The notes under the pieces were generated by a model. The model did not search any database. It was not told the DNA's origin and was given only the letters and a program-made list of their open reading frames with translations. Both the position numbers and the translations under genes were made by a program. This document shows, piece after piece, positions 1 through 9,584 of a stretch of 64,000 nucleotides of DNA. This stretch comes from Isosphaera pallida ATCC 43644 (lineage in GTDB: Bacteria; Planctomycetota; Planctomycetia; Isosphaerales; Isosphaeraceae): positions 5,408,965-5,472,964 of the forward strand of contig NC_014962.1 in the NCBI RefSeq assembly GCF_000186345.1, written 5' to 3'. Numbering within the stretch: the stretch's first letter is position 1; each line of letters begins with the position of its first letter.

Positions 1-1797
1 CCGTTCCCACCGTTGGAGCCATCGGGACTGACGGCCGACGCTCCATACGATCCGGAGCAGGAGGAGACAGGCGCAGGGGATACGAGTTTCGAGCCGCGGC
101 TGGACTTGGCTTGGCTCAACGCACCCCGCGCCGAGCCCAACGGGCAGGTCCAACCCAAGCCCCAAGGCTTCGACGGACCCGCGTCGGGCTTCGGCGGCCC
201 CGCGTCGGGCTTCGGCGGCCCCGCGTCGGGCTTCGGCAGCCCCGCGTCGGGCTTCGGCTCCACCGTCGGGGTGGCCGCCGAGGTTGATCCTGCCACCTTC
301 CTCCCCCTGGAGCTTCCCAACGACACGCATGCTACCCCGGCCTCGGAACCATCTCACCCAGCTTCAGCTTTGGCGACCCGCGACGCCCCGCCCCCAGTTG
401 ACAACCCGGTCGCCCCGGCGGTGGACGCTCCCGTCGCACGGTCTTCCTTCTCGGAGGCGGCGACGCTAATCGCTCGGGCCGCTGGGCACGATTCCGACTC
501 CGATCCCAAGGAGAAGGAGCTTCAGCGTCCCCTCGAAGCGCGATACGCGGTCGAAGCGGTTCCCACCTCTCCCCCGTCCAACACGGCCACTGCACCTCGG
601 AAGGCTGCGACCGAGACCGCTCGGAACGAGACTTGCAGCGACGAACTCCAACCTCGTACCCCTCTGGTCGGCGATTCACGCTGGGCGGCTCCCGCCCCCT
701 CTCCGCTTCGGGAACTGGAATCGGAGTCGGAATTGAAGTCGTCGGAACCGATCCCGCCCCCAACCGCTGCCTCAGTCACGGACACTGCAGCGGAGGGGGA
801 ACGTCGAGCTGACGCGGTTTCGATTGACTTCGAGTCGCCGTCGAACTGGGAAGAACGCCTGATTGAAACCCTCCAACCCTCCGTCTCTCCGTCGCCGCCC
901 GTGGTGGAGAGCGAGAGCGACTCGGGACCACAGGATTCAGAGCAGGCCGCCTCCCCCCTTCAGGACGAAGACGATCCGTCCGTCAAAGCCGTCGCCGCGC
1001 CATCACCTGTCCCACCTGCGGGCCACGAGGATGAGGAAGTGCGCGCGGCGGTGATACGGGCCTTCGGTGCCCAGGCTGCGGCTCTTTTGACCGAGGAGGA
1101 GCCGTTTCAGACCGCGGCCGAGCGCTCACCTGTCTCCACGGTTCCTCTGGAAGATCTGGTCGCCGGCATTGATGCGGCGATGGCCGCCAGCGACCTCCAG
1201 TTGGCGAGTTCCGCGTCCGTCGCCGAGTCACACCCATCGCCTCAGTCGGGTTGGAGCGTGGCGATGGTGCCGACCCCGCGACGGGACGAGGCCGCCGCAA
1301 CACGGGTCCGGCACGTGGTGTTCACCCTGGGCCAAACCCAATTCGCCGTGCCGATGTCCAGCGTCCTCGAGATTCAACGTCCCCCCAAGGTCACCCCCAT
1401 CCCCAACGTGCCAGATTGGGTGCTGGGCGTGACCAACCTCCGAGGCGACGTGCTGTCCCTCGTTGATCTCCGGTGCTTCCTGGGAATGGATCCCGTCGAT
1501 TACGACCGCGCCGGGCGCATGATGGTGGTCCGCTCCGCCGACCAGGATCTGACCACCGGCCTGATCGTCGATCGAGTCAACGGCTTGATCGCCTTCAGCG
1601 ATCAGGAAGTGCAACGCCTTCGCATGGGCGGCGAGTCGGGCACTTTAAGTCTTGACCACGACTTGTTTCCCTTCGCCCGAGGTATTGTCGGTCGCCCCAG
1701 CTCGGAATCCAGTTCCGGCCCGGACCAATTGATTGTCGTGCTGGATTTGGAGAGCTTGCTCCAATCCGAGGAAATGAGGCAATTCCAGCCAAGTTGA
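1..1797 (+). CDS. CheW-domain scaffold protein with long disordered N-terminus (5' end probably outside window)
   Basis: Only the last ~160 residues form a recognisable domain. A CheW fold starts near residue 431 (counted from the TTG at 13) with strands such as HVVFTLGQTQFAVPMSSVLE, then the hallmark VLGVTNLRGDVLSLVDLR and a C-terminal LIVVLDLESLL. CheW adaptors couple receptors to CheA at the inner face of the membrane. The first ~430 residues are Pro/Ser/Glu/Ala-rich and look disordered, with a heptapeptide repeat near residues 52-83. The frame is open to base 1 and the only nearby start, TTG 13, has no visible ribosome site, so the true start may lie upstream. It is followed 127 bp later by the receptor gene, consistent with one chemosensory operon. 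The domain call is firm; the function of the long tail is unknown. Confidence 0.85.
   Translation, partial: PFPPLEPSGLTADAPYDPEQEETGAGDTSFEPRLDLAWLNAPRAEPNGQVQPKPQGFDGPASGFGGPASGFGGPASGFGSPASGFGSTVGVAAEVDPATFLPLELPNDTHATPASEPSHPASALATRDAPPPVDNPVAPAVDAPVARSSFSEAATLIARAAGHDSDSDPKEKELQRPLEARYAVEAVPTSPPSNTATAPRKAATETARNETCSDELQPRTPLVGDSRWAAPAPSPLRELESESELKSSEPIPPPTAASVTDTAAEGERRADAVSIDFESPSNWEERLIETLQPSVSPSPPVVESESDSGPQDSEQAASPLQDEDDPSVKAVAAPSPVPPAGHEDEEVRAAVIRAFGAQAAALLTEEEPFQTAAERSPVSTVPLEDLVAGIDAAMAASDLQLASSASVAESHPSPQSGWSVAMVPTPRRDEAAATRVRHVVFTLGQTQFAVPMSSVLEIQRPPKVTPIPNVPDWVLGVTNLRGDVLSLVDLRCFLGMDPVDYDRAGRMMVVRSADQDLTTGLIVDRVNGLIAFSDQEVQRLRMGGESGTLSLDHDLFPFARGIVGRPSSESSSGPDQLIVVLDLESLLQSEEMRQFQPS
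166..261 (+). repeat. 21-bp tandem repeat coding GFGGPAS heptads
   Basis: Four full copies of a 21-bp unit, in frame, encode GFDGPAS, GFGGPAS, GFGGPAS and GFGSPAS, followed by a partial fifth copy (GFGS). The DNA copies are nearly identical, which suggests recent slippage expansion inside the disordered part of the CheW protein. No spacers are present, so this is not a CRISPR array. Confidence 0.9.
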
Positions 1798-1924
1798 CCA
1801 GATCCCGGCCCCGGCCTAACCGGTCGCTTGATCGCCGCGTTTCGTCCCGAACCACCCCACCGCCACCGCACTGCGTCCCCACCGCCACGCACCCCGGCCC
1901 GCCGGATTCAGGAGAGCGAACGTG

Positions 1925-4234
1925 ATGTCGATATCCACGCTTCGGCAGAAATTGGCGCTGATTTTGGCGCTGCTGTTAGTACCGGCGGCGCTGCTGCTGT
2001 TGTTGACCCTGATTCTCAAGAAAGACCCGATCGACCGGGCCTCGACCCAATTAGCCACACTGGACTACCAAGAGAACCTCAAGTCGGTCGTGGCGCTTTG
2101 GCAAGGGGCGCGTCGGGAAGCGGCCACCACTGGAGAGATCGCCTCCGGGTCGTGGAAGGAGTTGCAAACGGCCGTCGAAGCGGCGTTTGGAACGGTAGAT
2201 CGTCAGAACGCCTCGTGGGGCTCCACCCTGGGCGTCTCCAACGCCTGGGCAGAACTCAAGGAAAAATGGCGGGGCTTCCGTCCCGGCCTGCCGCCCGAAC
2301 AAATCTACGAAAGTCTCAACGAACTGATCGACGACGCGCTGGCGATCGACCGACGACTGACCGCCGTAGGGGGCTGGACCCTGGACACCAGCGTGCCCAA
2401 CGCACTAGGGCAAACCACCCTCTCGGACCTCAGCGGAGCCGTCGAAGCCGTGGCCCGCGCCCGCGACCGCGCCGCCATCGCTACCCGGATCAACCCCCAG
2501 GCTGACCTTGCGGTGTTGGTCGATCTAGGCAGTCTGCGTGGTTCGCTGGCCCGAGTGACCGATGATTTTTCAAGCCTGGTGCAAGGTAACCCGAGCCTCG
2601 CGGCCGATCTGGGTCCATCGTTCGCGGTCTTCACCGGGGGCGGTCGCCGGGGCGGAACCCTAGGCAAGGCCGATCAGTTCGTCGCCTCGCTGACCACCGG
2701 CGGAGCCGACCCCGCCCGCGACACTAAGGCCGCCGAAGCGGTCGCCGCCGGTCTAGAAGCCCAAAAGGGTCTGCGTCAAGCGCTTCGGGAAAGTGTCACC
2801 CTGTTTCAAGAAAAGCAACGCTATCAACTCTTCATTCTAACCGGAGCGGTCTTGATCGGTCTGACGTTGACCCTAGCCCCGCCGATCTATCTGATCGGAC
2901 GGCCCATGCTGGCTCAGGTCCAAGAGATCGTCAACACCCTGGACGAGATCGGTCGCGGCTCGTTCGAGTCCCGCGCCCGCATTTATACCCAGGACGAACT
3001 GGCACGGGTGGCCGAATCGATCAATTCGATGCTGAACAACTTCAACAACCTAATCCAGTCGCAGTCGGAACGGGACGACATTCAAGGGGCTATTCAGAAG
3101 CTGATGTCCGAAGTGGCCGACGTGGCCTCCGGCGACCTGACGGTCGAAGCGGAGGTGACCAACGACTTCACCGGCAGCTTGGCCGACGCGATCAACTTCA
3201 TGATTTCGCAGCTTCGAGCAATTGTCTCCAACGTGCAACAGGCCACCTTGCAGGTGTCGCAGTCGGCCAACGACATCATGGTGACCACCGAACACCTCTC
3301 GCGGGGCGGTGACGCCCAGGCGACCCAGATCATGGAGACCTCCGAGGCGATCGACGAAATTGCCGCCTCGATTCAGCAGGTGGCTGATAACGCCACCCAG
3401 TCGCTCTCGGTGGCTGAACAAGCCCGGATCAACGCCCGCAAGGGAACCGAGGCGGTGCGCGACACGATCAACGGTATGGATCGGATCCGCGACCAAGTGC
3501 AGGAAACCGCCAAACGGATCAAGCGGCTCGGCGAAAGCTCGCAGGAAATCGGCGACATCGTCAAGCTGATCGGCGACATCGCCGACCGTACCAGCATCCT
3601 CGCGCTCAACGCCTCGATCCAGGCAGCGATGGCCGGCGAGGCGGGCCGCGGCTTCGCCGTGGTCGCCGAAGAAGTCGAACGGCTGGCTGAACGGTCCAAC
3701 GAGGCAACCCGCAAGATCGCCACCCTGATCAAAACCATTCAAACCGTCACCGCTGAAGCCGTCGCGGCGATGGAGGAATCGACCCGCGAAGTGGTCGAAG
3801 GGTCCAACCTCGCCTTGACCGCCGGCCAGGCGCTGAGTGAAATCGACCAGGTGTCCAACAAGCTGGCCGAGATCATCCAGGCGATCGCCTTCTCGGTCAA
3901 ACAACAGGCGCGGGGCTCCGAAGCCCTCTCCAAGGCGATGGGCCAGATCTCGGTCGTTACCCAACAAACCGCCGCGGGCACCCGCGAGGCGGCCAAGTCG
4001 GTCAGCCACCTGGCCCGTTTGGCCGACGATCTGCGCAACTCGGTGAGTACCTTCAAACTACCGCCCCGCGACGGCTCCTCTCCCGCCGGCTTCGGCTCGA
4101 CCATGGCCCCAGCGCTGCCCACTTCCACCCGGGTCCGTTCGGTCAACGGCGTCTCCGGCTCCTCGATCTCGGTTCCCTCGGGCTCCGAGACCGGCTATTC
4201 CCAGTTCAACCAACGGGTCAGCGTCACCCGCTGA
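1925..4234 (+). CDS. PilJ-like methyl-accepting chemoreceptor
   Basis: A 769-residue transmembrane receptor. TM1 is at residues ~9-31 (run of Leu/Ala), followed by a ~270-residue outer sensory region and TM2 at ~301-325. A HAMP linker follows, then a second HAMP-like segment (~395-445) with the PilJ-style sequence ASGDLTVEAEVTNDFTGSLA. The long coiled-coil signalling domain has its hairpin tip at ~560-580 (LALNASIQAAMAGEAGRGFA). The tip reads ASIQAAMAGE rather than the usual AAIEAARAGE, as in the PilJ/PixJ receptors of twitching and phototaxis systems. ATG 1925 is preferred over GTG 1922 because AGGAGAG lies a few bases upstream. It sits between the CheW protein and the CheA kinase. The ligand or light input is not visible, and no GAF or phytochrome-type domain is seen. 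Confidence 0.9.
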   Translation: MSISTLRQKLALILALLLVPAALLLLLTLILKKDPIDRASTQLATLDYQENLKSVVALWQGARREAATTGEIASGSWKELQTAVEAAFGTVDRQNASWGSTLGVSNAWAELKEKWRGFRPGLPPEQIYESLNELIDDALAIDRRLTAVGGWTLDTSVPNALGQTTLSDLSGAVEAVARARDRAAIATRINPQADLAVLVDLGSLRGSLARVTDDFSSLVQGNPSLAADLGPSFAVFTGGGRRGGTLGKADQFVASLTTGGADPARDTKAAEAVAAGLEAQKGLRQALRESVTLFQEKQRYQLFILTGAVLIGLTLTLAPPIYLIGRPMLAQVQEIVNTLDEIGRGSFESRARIYTQDELARVAESINSMLNNFNNLIQSQSERDDIQGAIQKLMSEVADVASGDLTVEAEVTNDFTGSLADAINFMISQLRAIVSNVQQATLQVSQSANDIMVTTEHLSRGGDAQATQIMETSEAIDEIAASIQQVADNATQSLSVAEQARINARKGTEAVRDTINGMDRIRDQVQETAKRIKRLGESSQEIGDIVKLIGDIADRTSILALNASIQAAMAGEAGRGFAVVAEEVERLAERSNEATRKIATLIKTIQTVTAEAVAAMEESTREVVEGSNLALTAGQALSEIDQVSNKLAEIIQAIAFSVKQQARGSEALSKAMGQISVVTQQTAAGTREAAKSVSHLARLADDLRNSVSTFKLPPRDGSSPAGFGSTMAPALPTSTRVRSVNGVSGSSISVPSGSETGYSQFNQRVSVTR

Positions 4235-4567
4235 TCCCCTCCCGCTCCGCTCCGTCGTTCGGCTCGGCGAAGCCATTTCGCTTGGTTTGGCTTGCCCCGG
4301 CTCCAGCGCTAACCCTGCCCCGCGTCCTCATCCGTCCCCAGAACCCGTCGCCACCTGCTGGCATCAGCGCCGAGGCGGCCGATCGTTTCGACCCAAACGA
4401 AGTCGAGTCAATCCGAAGCGATCGGATTACCCCGGAGCCAGGCGACCTGGACCAGATCGAGGTCAGCGCGAGGCGCGCGAGCCTAGCGCCCCTAAGGTTT
4501 TCAAACCCAGCTATCGACGGAGCTCCCCGTTCGGATCGGTTGATCGGAGCCAGCGAGGTCTCCCTCC
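4235..4567 (+). other. intergenic gap between receptor and CheA
   Basis: 333 bases of GC-rich sequence. I see no convincing gene, terminator or strong promoter. The only functional signal is a GAGG element ~9 bases before the CheA ATG. Confidence 0.5.
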
Positions 4568-7500
4568 ATGTCCAACTTTGTCCGCCGAGACGATCTGACC
4601 GGATTCCTCCACGAAGCCGACGAGGCGCTCCCTGCCATTCGCCAAGCGGTCGAGGACGCCCTGATCGATCCCGACCAAAGCCATCGCCTTACCGAAGCCC
4701 ATCGTCTGGCCCATTCGATCCGAGGAGCCGCGGCGATGGTCCGATTGGAGCCGATGGCCCGGCTCCTGAGTATCCAGGAGGAACTCCTGGAGGACTTGAT
4801 TTACCAGGCTGACTCGCCCTCCGAACAAACCGCTGAACTGCTTTTGACCTGCTTCGAGACCATTGACTCGGCCCTGAGTTTGCTCCGCGACCTGCTGGGT
4901 GGACCCGCGGTTGAGGACGACGCGGCTCGCCTTGCCGCCGTGGCCGTTGAAAGCCTCGAACCGCTCACCCGCTCGATCGACGCCCGCTACCTGCCTTATC
5001 GGGCCGACCATCCCAAAGTCTTCTCCTCGCCCACCTTGCTCGACGAGGAATCCGACCGGGACGAGGAGATGGACACTCCAGCCCAAGACTTCGACTCGTT
5101 CTCGTTTGAGCCATCCGACAAATCTGAATCCGACCAACTCAACCAGTCCGATCCCGATTCAATCGACCTGGCGGATCGGGTCGCCCACCTGGGACTCGAC
5201 CCCGCCGAAGGGTTGCTCAACGACCCCCTGGCGCTGGTTCAAGCCCTCGATCGTCTCGATCCCGTCGTGCTGGACCGCTTCGACGCCATCGAGCCGGAAC
5301 TCCGCGAGGTCTTCGCTGAAGAGGCCGAGGATCATCTCCAACAACTTCGCATCAACCTTCAACGGCTTCACCAATCCCGCGACGATCACGAGGCCCAGAA
5401 GGCGATTCGCCGTAGCGCCCACACCCTCAAGGGAGCCGCCGGCCTGGTGGGTCTGCACGGCTTCTCGCGGATCGCCAAGCGATTGGAAAACCTAATCGAC
5501 TACCTGCACGACCATCACTTGGAGCTGCGTCCAGCCACCTTTGCCCTGGTGGAAACCGCTATCAACCTGCTCGAACAACAATGGTCCGGTCAGTTCGAGC
5601 CTGAGGCAATGCGTGAGCGTGTCGCCGACCTGTTGGCCCGAATCGACCTGCTTCTCGATCCCCCCGCGCTCTCGCAGGTGTCCGGGACCGCGGCCACGAC
5701 GCCCGCGCTGAGTCCAATCTCGCCGCCGGTTGCCGAAACGATCGCGGCTTCCTCCCGCTCGCTGTCTGACGAAGTGGCCGCCGCCCTCTGGGACAAGCAA
5801 TCGAACCTGAACCTGGTGAGGACGACGGACACCCCCACCACCCCGGGCTCCGACTTCGAGGCGATCGACCCCGAATTGCTGCAGGTCTTCGCTCAGGAGG
5901 CCGAAGACCACCTCCGTTCCATCGACGACTCGCTCCGCCTGCTGGGCCGTAACCCCGAGGACTTCGAGGCACTGGATGAACTCCGGCGGGCGATTCACAC
6001 CCTCAAGGGAGCCGCCGGTAGCGTCAAGTTCGGCATCCTGACCCGCCTGACCCACCGGATGGAAGATGTGCTGGATTGGGTGGCGATCCGCGCTCAGCCG
6101 ATCCGTCCTGAGTTGCATGAGCTTCTGCAACGCACGATGGACGTGATCACTGAGTTGATCGAACATCCCCAACCGACCACCACAGCCTCCGTACCCGCGC
6201 TGCTCTCGCGCTATGACGACCTGCTGGCGCGGGCGCGGGCGGAAGTGGTTTCCGAACCCGGCTTTCCCATCGACCCGCCCATCCACACCACGCCATTGTC
6301 GGTGCCCACGGTCGATCCCCAATCGCTGTCTGGTCTGTTGCAACACGGCGCGACGTCCGGCCCGTTGTCCGAAGCGCTCGGGGCACCCTCGGGTTCGTTT
6401 GGTTCGAGGTCGGGGGCCACTCCTTCATTCTCCTCCCCCCCTCTCCCTGTCGGCGGACCTTCGGGAGCATCTCTCCCACCGTCTCCGATGGAATCGCTCG
6501 GTGCCGAGACCAGCTCGGGCGAGTTCGCCAGTCATGCTGGCTCGGGCGAGTTCGCCGGTTACCCGGGTTCGGGCGAGTTCCCAGTCTCCCCACTGCCTCA
6601 TCTCCCCGCGTCCACTCCCGAGGACGCAGTCCCGGCGGCGTCCTCCCCGGCGACCTCAGAAATCCCGGAATCGATTCGGTTGCTCTTCCCGCCGGTTCCG
6701 CTCGACGACATCGACAAGATTCCGCCCGAATTGCTGGAAGTCTTCGCCCAGGAAGCCGAAGACCACCTCCGCGCGATCTACTCGGCGCTGGCGATCCTGG
6801 AACGCAACCCCAGTCAAATCGAGGCGTTCCGGGAAATTCGCCGCAGCGTCCACACCCTCAAAGGGTCCGCCGGCCTAGTCAAGCTCAATGGCTTGACCCA
6901 AATGGCCCACCAGATGGAACATCTGCTCGATCGCCTGGGGGACCATCCCGGCGAAATCGGACCCGACCTCCACGCAGTTCTCATCGACGCAACCGATGTT
7001 CTGCTGGACATGTCAATTGGCCAGTACGACCACGAGGTGATGCGGGCGGCGATCGAGAAGGTTCAAAGGGAACTGGCTCAGCAACTTATTCAAGTCCAAG
7101 CGCGTCATTTGAGTCAATCCTCAACCGGCTCCTCGGTGGTCTCAAGAGCGTCTTCGGGTTTGGAGGCCGACTCGATCGATTGGTCGGCCGAGTTTGGTGC
7201 CCTCGCCGACCCGGCCATCTCCGCGCCGACGCCAACCGACCCGGTGGGGGCAGTCCCAGTCGCAACGGCAACGTCTCCCGCGGCGGGAGTGGGACCACGG
7301 GTCTCCGGGGAACCCAGCCGCAAGCCCAGCGAAATGCTCCGCGTCCCCCTGGAACGGATCGACGACCTGGTGCGCCTGGTCAGCGAATTGGTGATCAACC
7401 GAACCGCTTATGAGCAACGCATGGCCGACCTGAGCCGCATGGCCGAGGAAATCCAGGCCAGCGTCGATCGCCTGCGGGTCATCTCCAACGACCTGGAGAC

Positions 7501-9445
7501 CCAGTACGAGGTCTCCGCGCTGGCACGGGGACGGCTAACCTGGTTGGCCGACCCGACCGGATCGCCGTCTGCCAACCCCACGCCGGCAGTCAACGGCCAA
7601 GCGTCGGGTTCTCCCAACGGCACCCCATCCACTCACAGCGCGGCGCGGTCGGAGACCGCCGAGGTCTTCGACTTCCTGGCGTCGCGGCGTCGGGGCGAGT
7701 TCGACGAACTGGAGATGGACCGCTACACCCAATTCCACCTGCTGACCCGCTCGCTCTCGGAAGTCTCCAGCGACTTGAACACCCTGGCTGGCGACCTCTT
7801 CGGCCTCATCAGCGACTTCGGCGGTTTGGCGACTCGCCAAGGTCGTCTTACCCGTGAGATCCAAGATAAGCTCATGCGGGTGCGAATGGTTCCCCTAGGC
7901 ACGCTCAACAACCAGTTGCAGCGAACCGTTCGCAGCGTCGCCGAACAAATGGGCAAGAAGGTGGATTTGATCCTGGAGGGGGAGCAGATCGAACTAGAGA
8001 AAACGGTGCTGGAGGAGATGGTCGAACCGTTCCTGCACCTGCTGCGCAACGCCGTCGATCATGGGGTGGAAACGCCAGCAGTCCGCCGCGAACGGGGCAA
8101 GCCCGAACGCGCTCGCATCGAAGTCCGCGCCTCGTATCAAGGAACCCAAGTGGTCCTTCAAGTCCGCGACGACGGCAACGGGATCGATCCCCAGGCCCTT
8201 CGCGCCGCGGCGGTGAGAAACGGGCTGCTTTCCACCGCGGAAGCCGAGGCGCTGAGCCGCGACGAGGCGCTGCAACTCATCTTCGTGCCGGGCATCTCCA
8301 CCGCCCGCGAAGTCAGCGAGATTTCGGGACGGGGAGTGGGCATGGATGTGGTCAAGACCAAGATCCTCCGGCTCAAGGGAACGTTGACCCTGGAATCCAC
8401 CCTGGGCCAGGGCACGACCTTCACCATTCGCCTGCCCATGTCGCTGGCGATCACTCGCGCTCTGCTGGTGGAGGCCGGGGATCGTCTCTACGCCATCCCG
8501 GTGCAGTCGATCACCCAGCTGTCACGGATCGACCGGGACCGCATTCAACAGGTGGGGCGGGAGCGTTTTATCCGTCTGGGCGAGCGTCTGTTGCCCCTGG
8601 TTCGGTTGGCCGACGTCCTGGACCTGCCCGCCACCCCGGCCGAGTCCACCGAACCCAACGTGCCGATCGTGGTCGTGGGGCTAGGCGGACGGTTCGTAGC
8701 CGTGGCGGTCGATCAATTGGTGGCCAACCGGGAAATCGTGGTCAAGACCCTGGGCAACCATCTCCGACGGGTGCACGGCCTCATCGGGGCGACCCTGATG
8801 GGGGATGGCACCGTGGTGCCGATCCTCAACCTCGTCGAACTCATCCAGGAACCCGGCCGGGTTGATCTAGCGCGAAAGGTCGGGCCGGTCGCCTCCTCCT
8901 CCACCTCGCCAGCGACGGCTCCATCGTCCGCAGCCGAGGCGGTCGCCACCGCCCTTCCCAGCGCTGCCCCCCTGGTGCCGCCCACCAAGAGCGCGGAGGG
9001 GTCACTCTCGACTCGGGGCTCCAAGAAGCTCGGTTCCCGCAACCGGGACGGAGGTCCGCTAACGATCCTGGTGGTGGACGACTCGCCTACCGTGCGCCGC
9101 ACCGTCTCCAACCTGATCAAAGACCAGGGCTGGACCCCCATCCTCGCCAAGGATGGTCTGGACGCCATCGAGACGCTGCAACGCTCCCCCGTCATCCCCG
9201 ACCTCGTGCTGTTGGATATCGAAATGCCCCGGATGGACGGCTACGAAGTGCTCGGCAACCTCCGTGCCCAACCGTCGTTCCGGAACCTGCCGATTGTGAT
9301 GGTGACCTCGCGGGCCGGCCAAAAACACCGCCGCAAAGCGATGGACCTAGGAGCGACCGACTACGTGATCAAACCCTACGACGACGAGGAGATGCTGGCC
9401 CGAATTCGCCGACTCGTCGGCAATCGTCGCGCGACCCTCATTTGA
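4568..9445 (+). CDS. cheA: Hybrid CheA histidine kinase with four Hpt domains and a receiver (ChpA/PilL type)
   Basis: A 1625-residue multidomain kinase. Four Hpt phosphotransfer domains carry candidate phospho-histidines H49 (AHSIRGAA), H285 (AHTLKGAA), H477 (IHTLKGAA) and H762 (VHTLKGSA). A CheA dimerisation segment follows near 920 (RIDDLVRLVSELVINR). The ATPase domain shows an N box near 1150 (HLLRNAVDHG), a G1 box near 1200 (DDGNGID) and a G2 box near 1254 (GRGVGMDVV). A CheW-like domain covers ~1290-1420. The terminal receiver has acidic pair D1504/D1505, phospho-acceptor D1550 (LLDIEMP) and K1602. Pro/Ser linkers separate the modules, one with a three-fold SGEF repeat (about 6508-6590). 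The architecture matches ChpA/PixL-like kinases of pilus chemosensory systems. No CheB or CheR is in the window. The Hpt domains may act as a phosphorelay toward separate regulators; that is inference. Confidence 0.95.
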   Translation: MSNFVRRDDLTGFLHEADEALPAIRQAVEDALIDPDQSHRLTEAHRLAHSIRGAAAMVRLEPMARLLSIQEELLEDLIYQADSPSEQTAELLLTCFETIDSALSLLRDLLGGPAVEDDAARLAAVAVESLEPLTRSIDARYLPYRADHPKVFSSPTLLDEESDRDEEMDTPAQDFDSFSFEPSDKSESDQLNQSDPDSIDLADRVAHLGLDPAEGLLNDPLALVQALDRLDPVVLDRFDAIEPELREVFAEEAEDHLQQLRINLQRLHQSRDDHEAQKAIRRSAHTLKGAAGLVGLHGFSRIAKRLENLIDYLHDHHLELRPATFALVETAINLLEQQWSGQFEPEAMRERVADLLARIDLLLDPPALSQVSGTAATTPALSPISPPVAETIAASSRSLSDEVAAALWDKQSNLNLVRTTDTPTTPGSDFEAIDPELLQVFAQEAEDHLRSIDDSLRLLGRNPEDFEALDELRRAIHTLKGAAGSVKFGILTRLTHRMEDVLDWVAIRAQPIRPELHELLQRTMDVITELIEHPQPTTTASVPALLSRYDDLLARARAEVVSEPGFPIDPPIHTTPLSVPTVDPQSLSGLLQHGATSGPLSEALGAPSGSFGSRSGATPSFSSPPLPVGGPSGASLPPSPMESLGAETSSGEFASHAGSGEFAGYPGSGEFPVSPLPHLPASTPEDAVPAASSPATSEIPESIRLLFPPVPLDDIDKIPPELLEVFAQEAEDHLRAIYSALAILERNPSQIEAFREIRRSVHTLKGSAGLVKLNGLTQMAHQMEHLLDRLGDHPGEIGPDLHAVLIDATDVLLDMSIGQYDHEVMRAAIEKVQRELAQQLIQVQARHLSQSSTGSSVVSRASSGLEADSIDWSAEFGALADPAISAPTPTDPVGAVPVATATSPAAGVGPRVSGEPSRKPSEMLRVPLERIDDLVRLVSELVINRTAYEQRMADLSRMAEEIQASVDRLRVISNDLETQYEVSALARGRLTWLADPTGSPSANPTPAVNGQASGSPNGTPSTHSAARSETAEVFDFLASRRRGEFDELEMDRYTQFHLLTRSLSEVSSDLNTLAGDLFGLISDFGGLATRQGRLTREIQDKLMRVRMVPLGTLNNQLQRTVRSVAEQMGKKVDLILEGEQIELEKTVLEEMVEPFLHLLRNAVDHGVETPAVRRERGKPERARIEVRASYQGTQVVLQVRDDGNGIDPQALRAAAVRNGLLSTAEAEALSRDEALQLIFVPGISTAREVSEISGRGVGMDVVKTKILRLKGTLTLESTLGQGTTFTIRLPMSLAITRALLVEAGDRLYAIPVQSITQLSRIDRDRIQQVGRERFIRLGERLLPLVRLADVLDLPATPAESTEPNVPIVVVGLGGRFVAVAVDQLVANREIVVKTLGNHLRRVHGLIGATLMGDGTVVPILNLVELIQEPGRVDLARKVGPVASSSTSPATAPSSAAEAVATALPSAAPLVPPTKSAEGSLSTRGSKKLGSRNRDGGPLTILVVDDSPTVRRTVSNLIKDQGWTPILAKDGLDAIETLQRSPVIPDLVLLDIEMPRMDGYEVLGNLRAQPSFRNLPIVMVTSRAGQKHRRKAMDLGATDYVIKPYDDEEMLARIRRLVGNRRATLI

Positions 9446-9584
9446 CACCGGTTGGTTTTGGACACACACCTTTTAAAGATCAAACACCGCGCGACATGAC
9501 ACTCGCCTAGTCGCTCGCGCGTCGATCGCCAATTGTGTCCCGCTTTCCGTTCCAGTGGATTCAGGCAAGGGAAAGAGCCAGCCC

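Noticed and set aside
166..261. Tandem repeat as possible CRISPR array
   Set aside because: Units are directly adjacent without spacers and are in frame inside a coding sequence.
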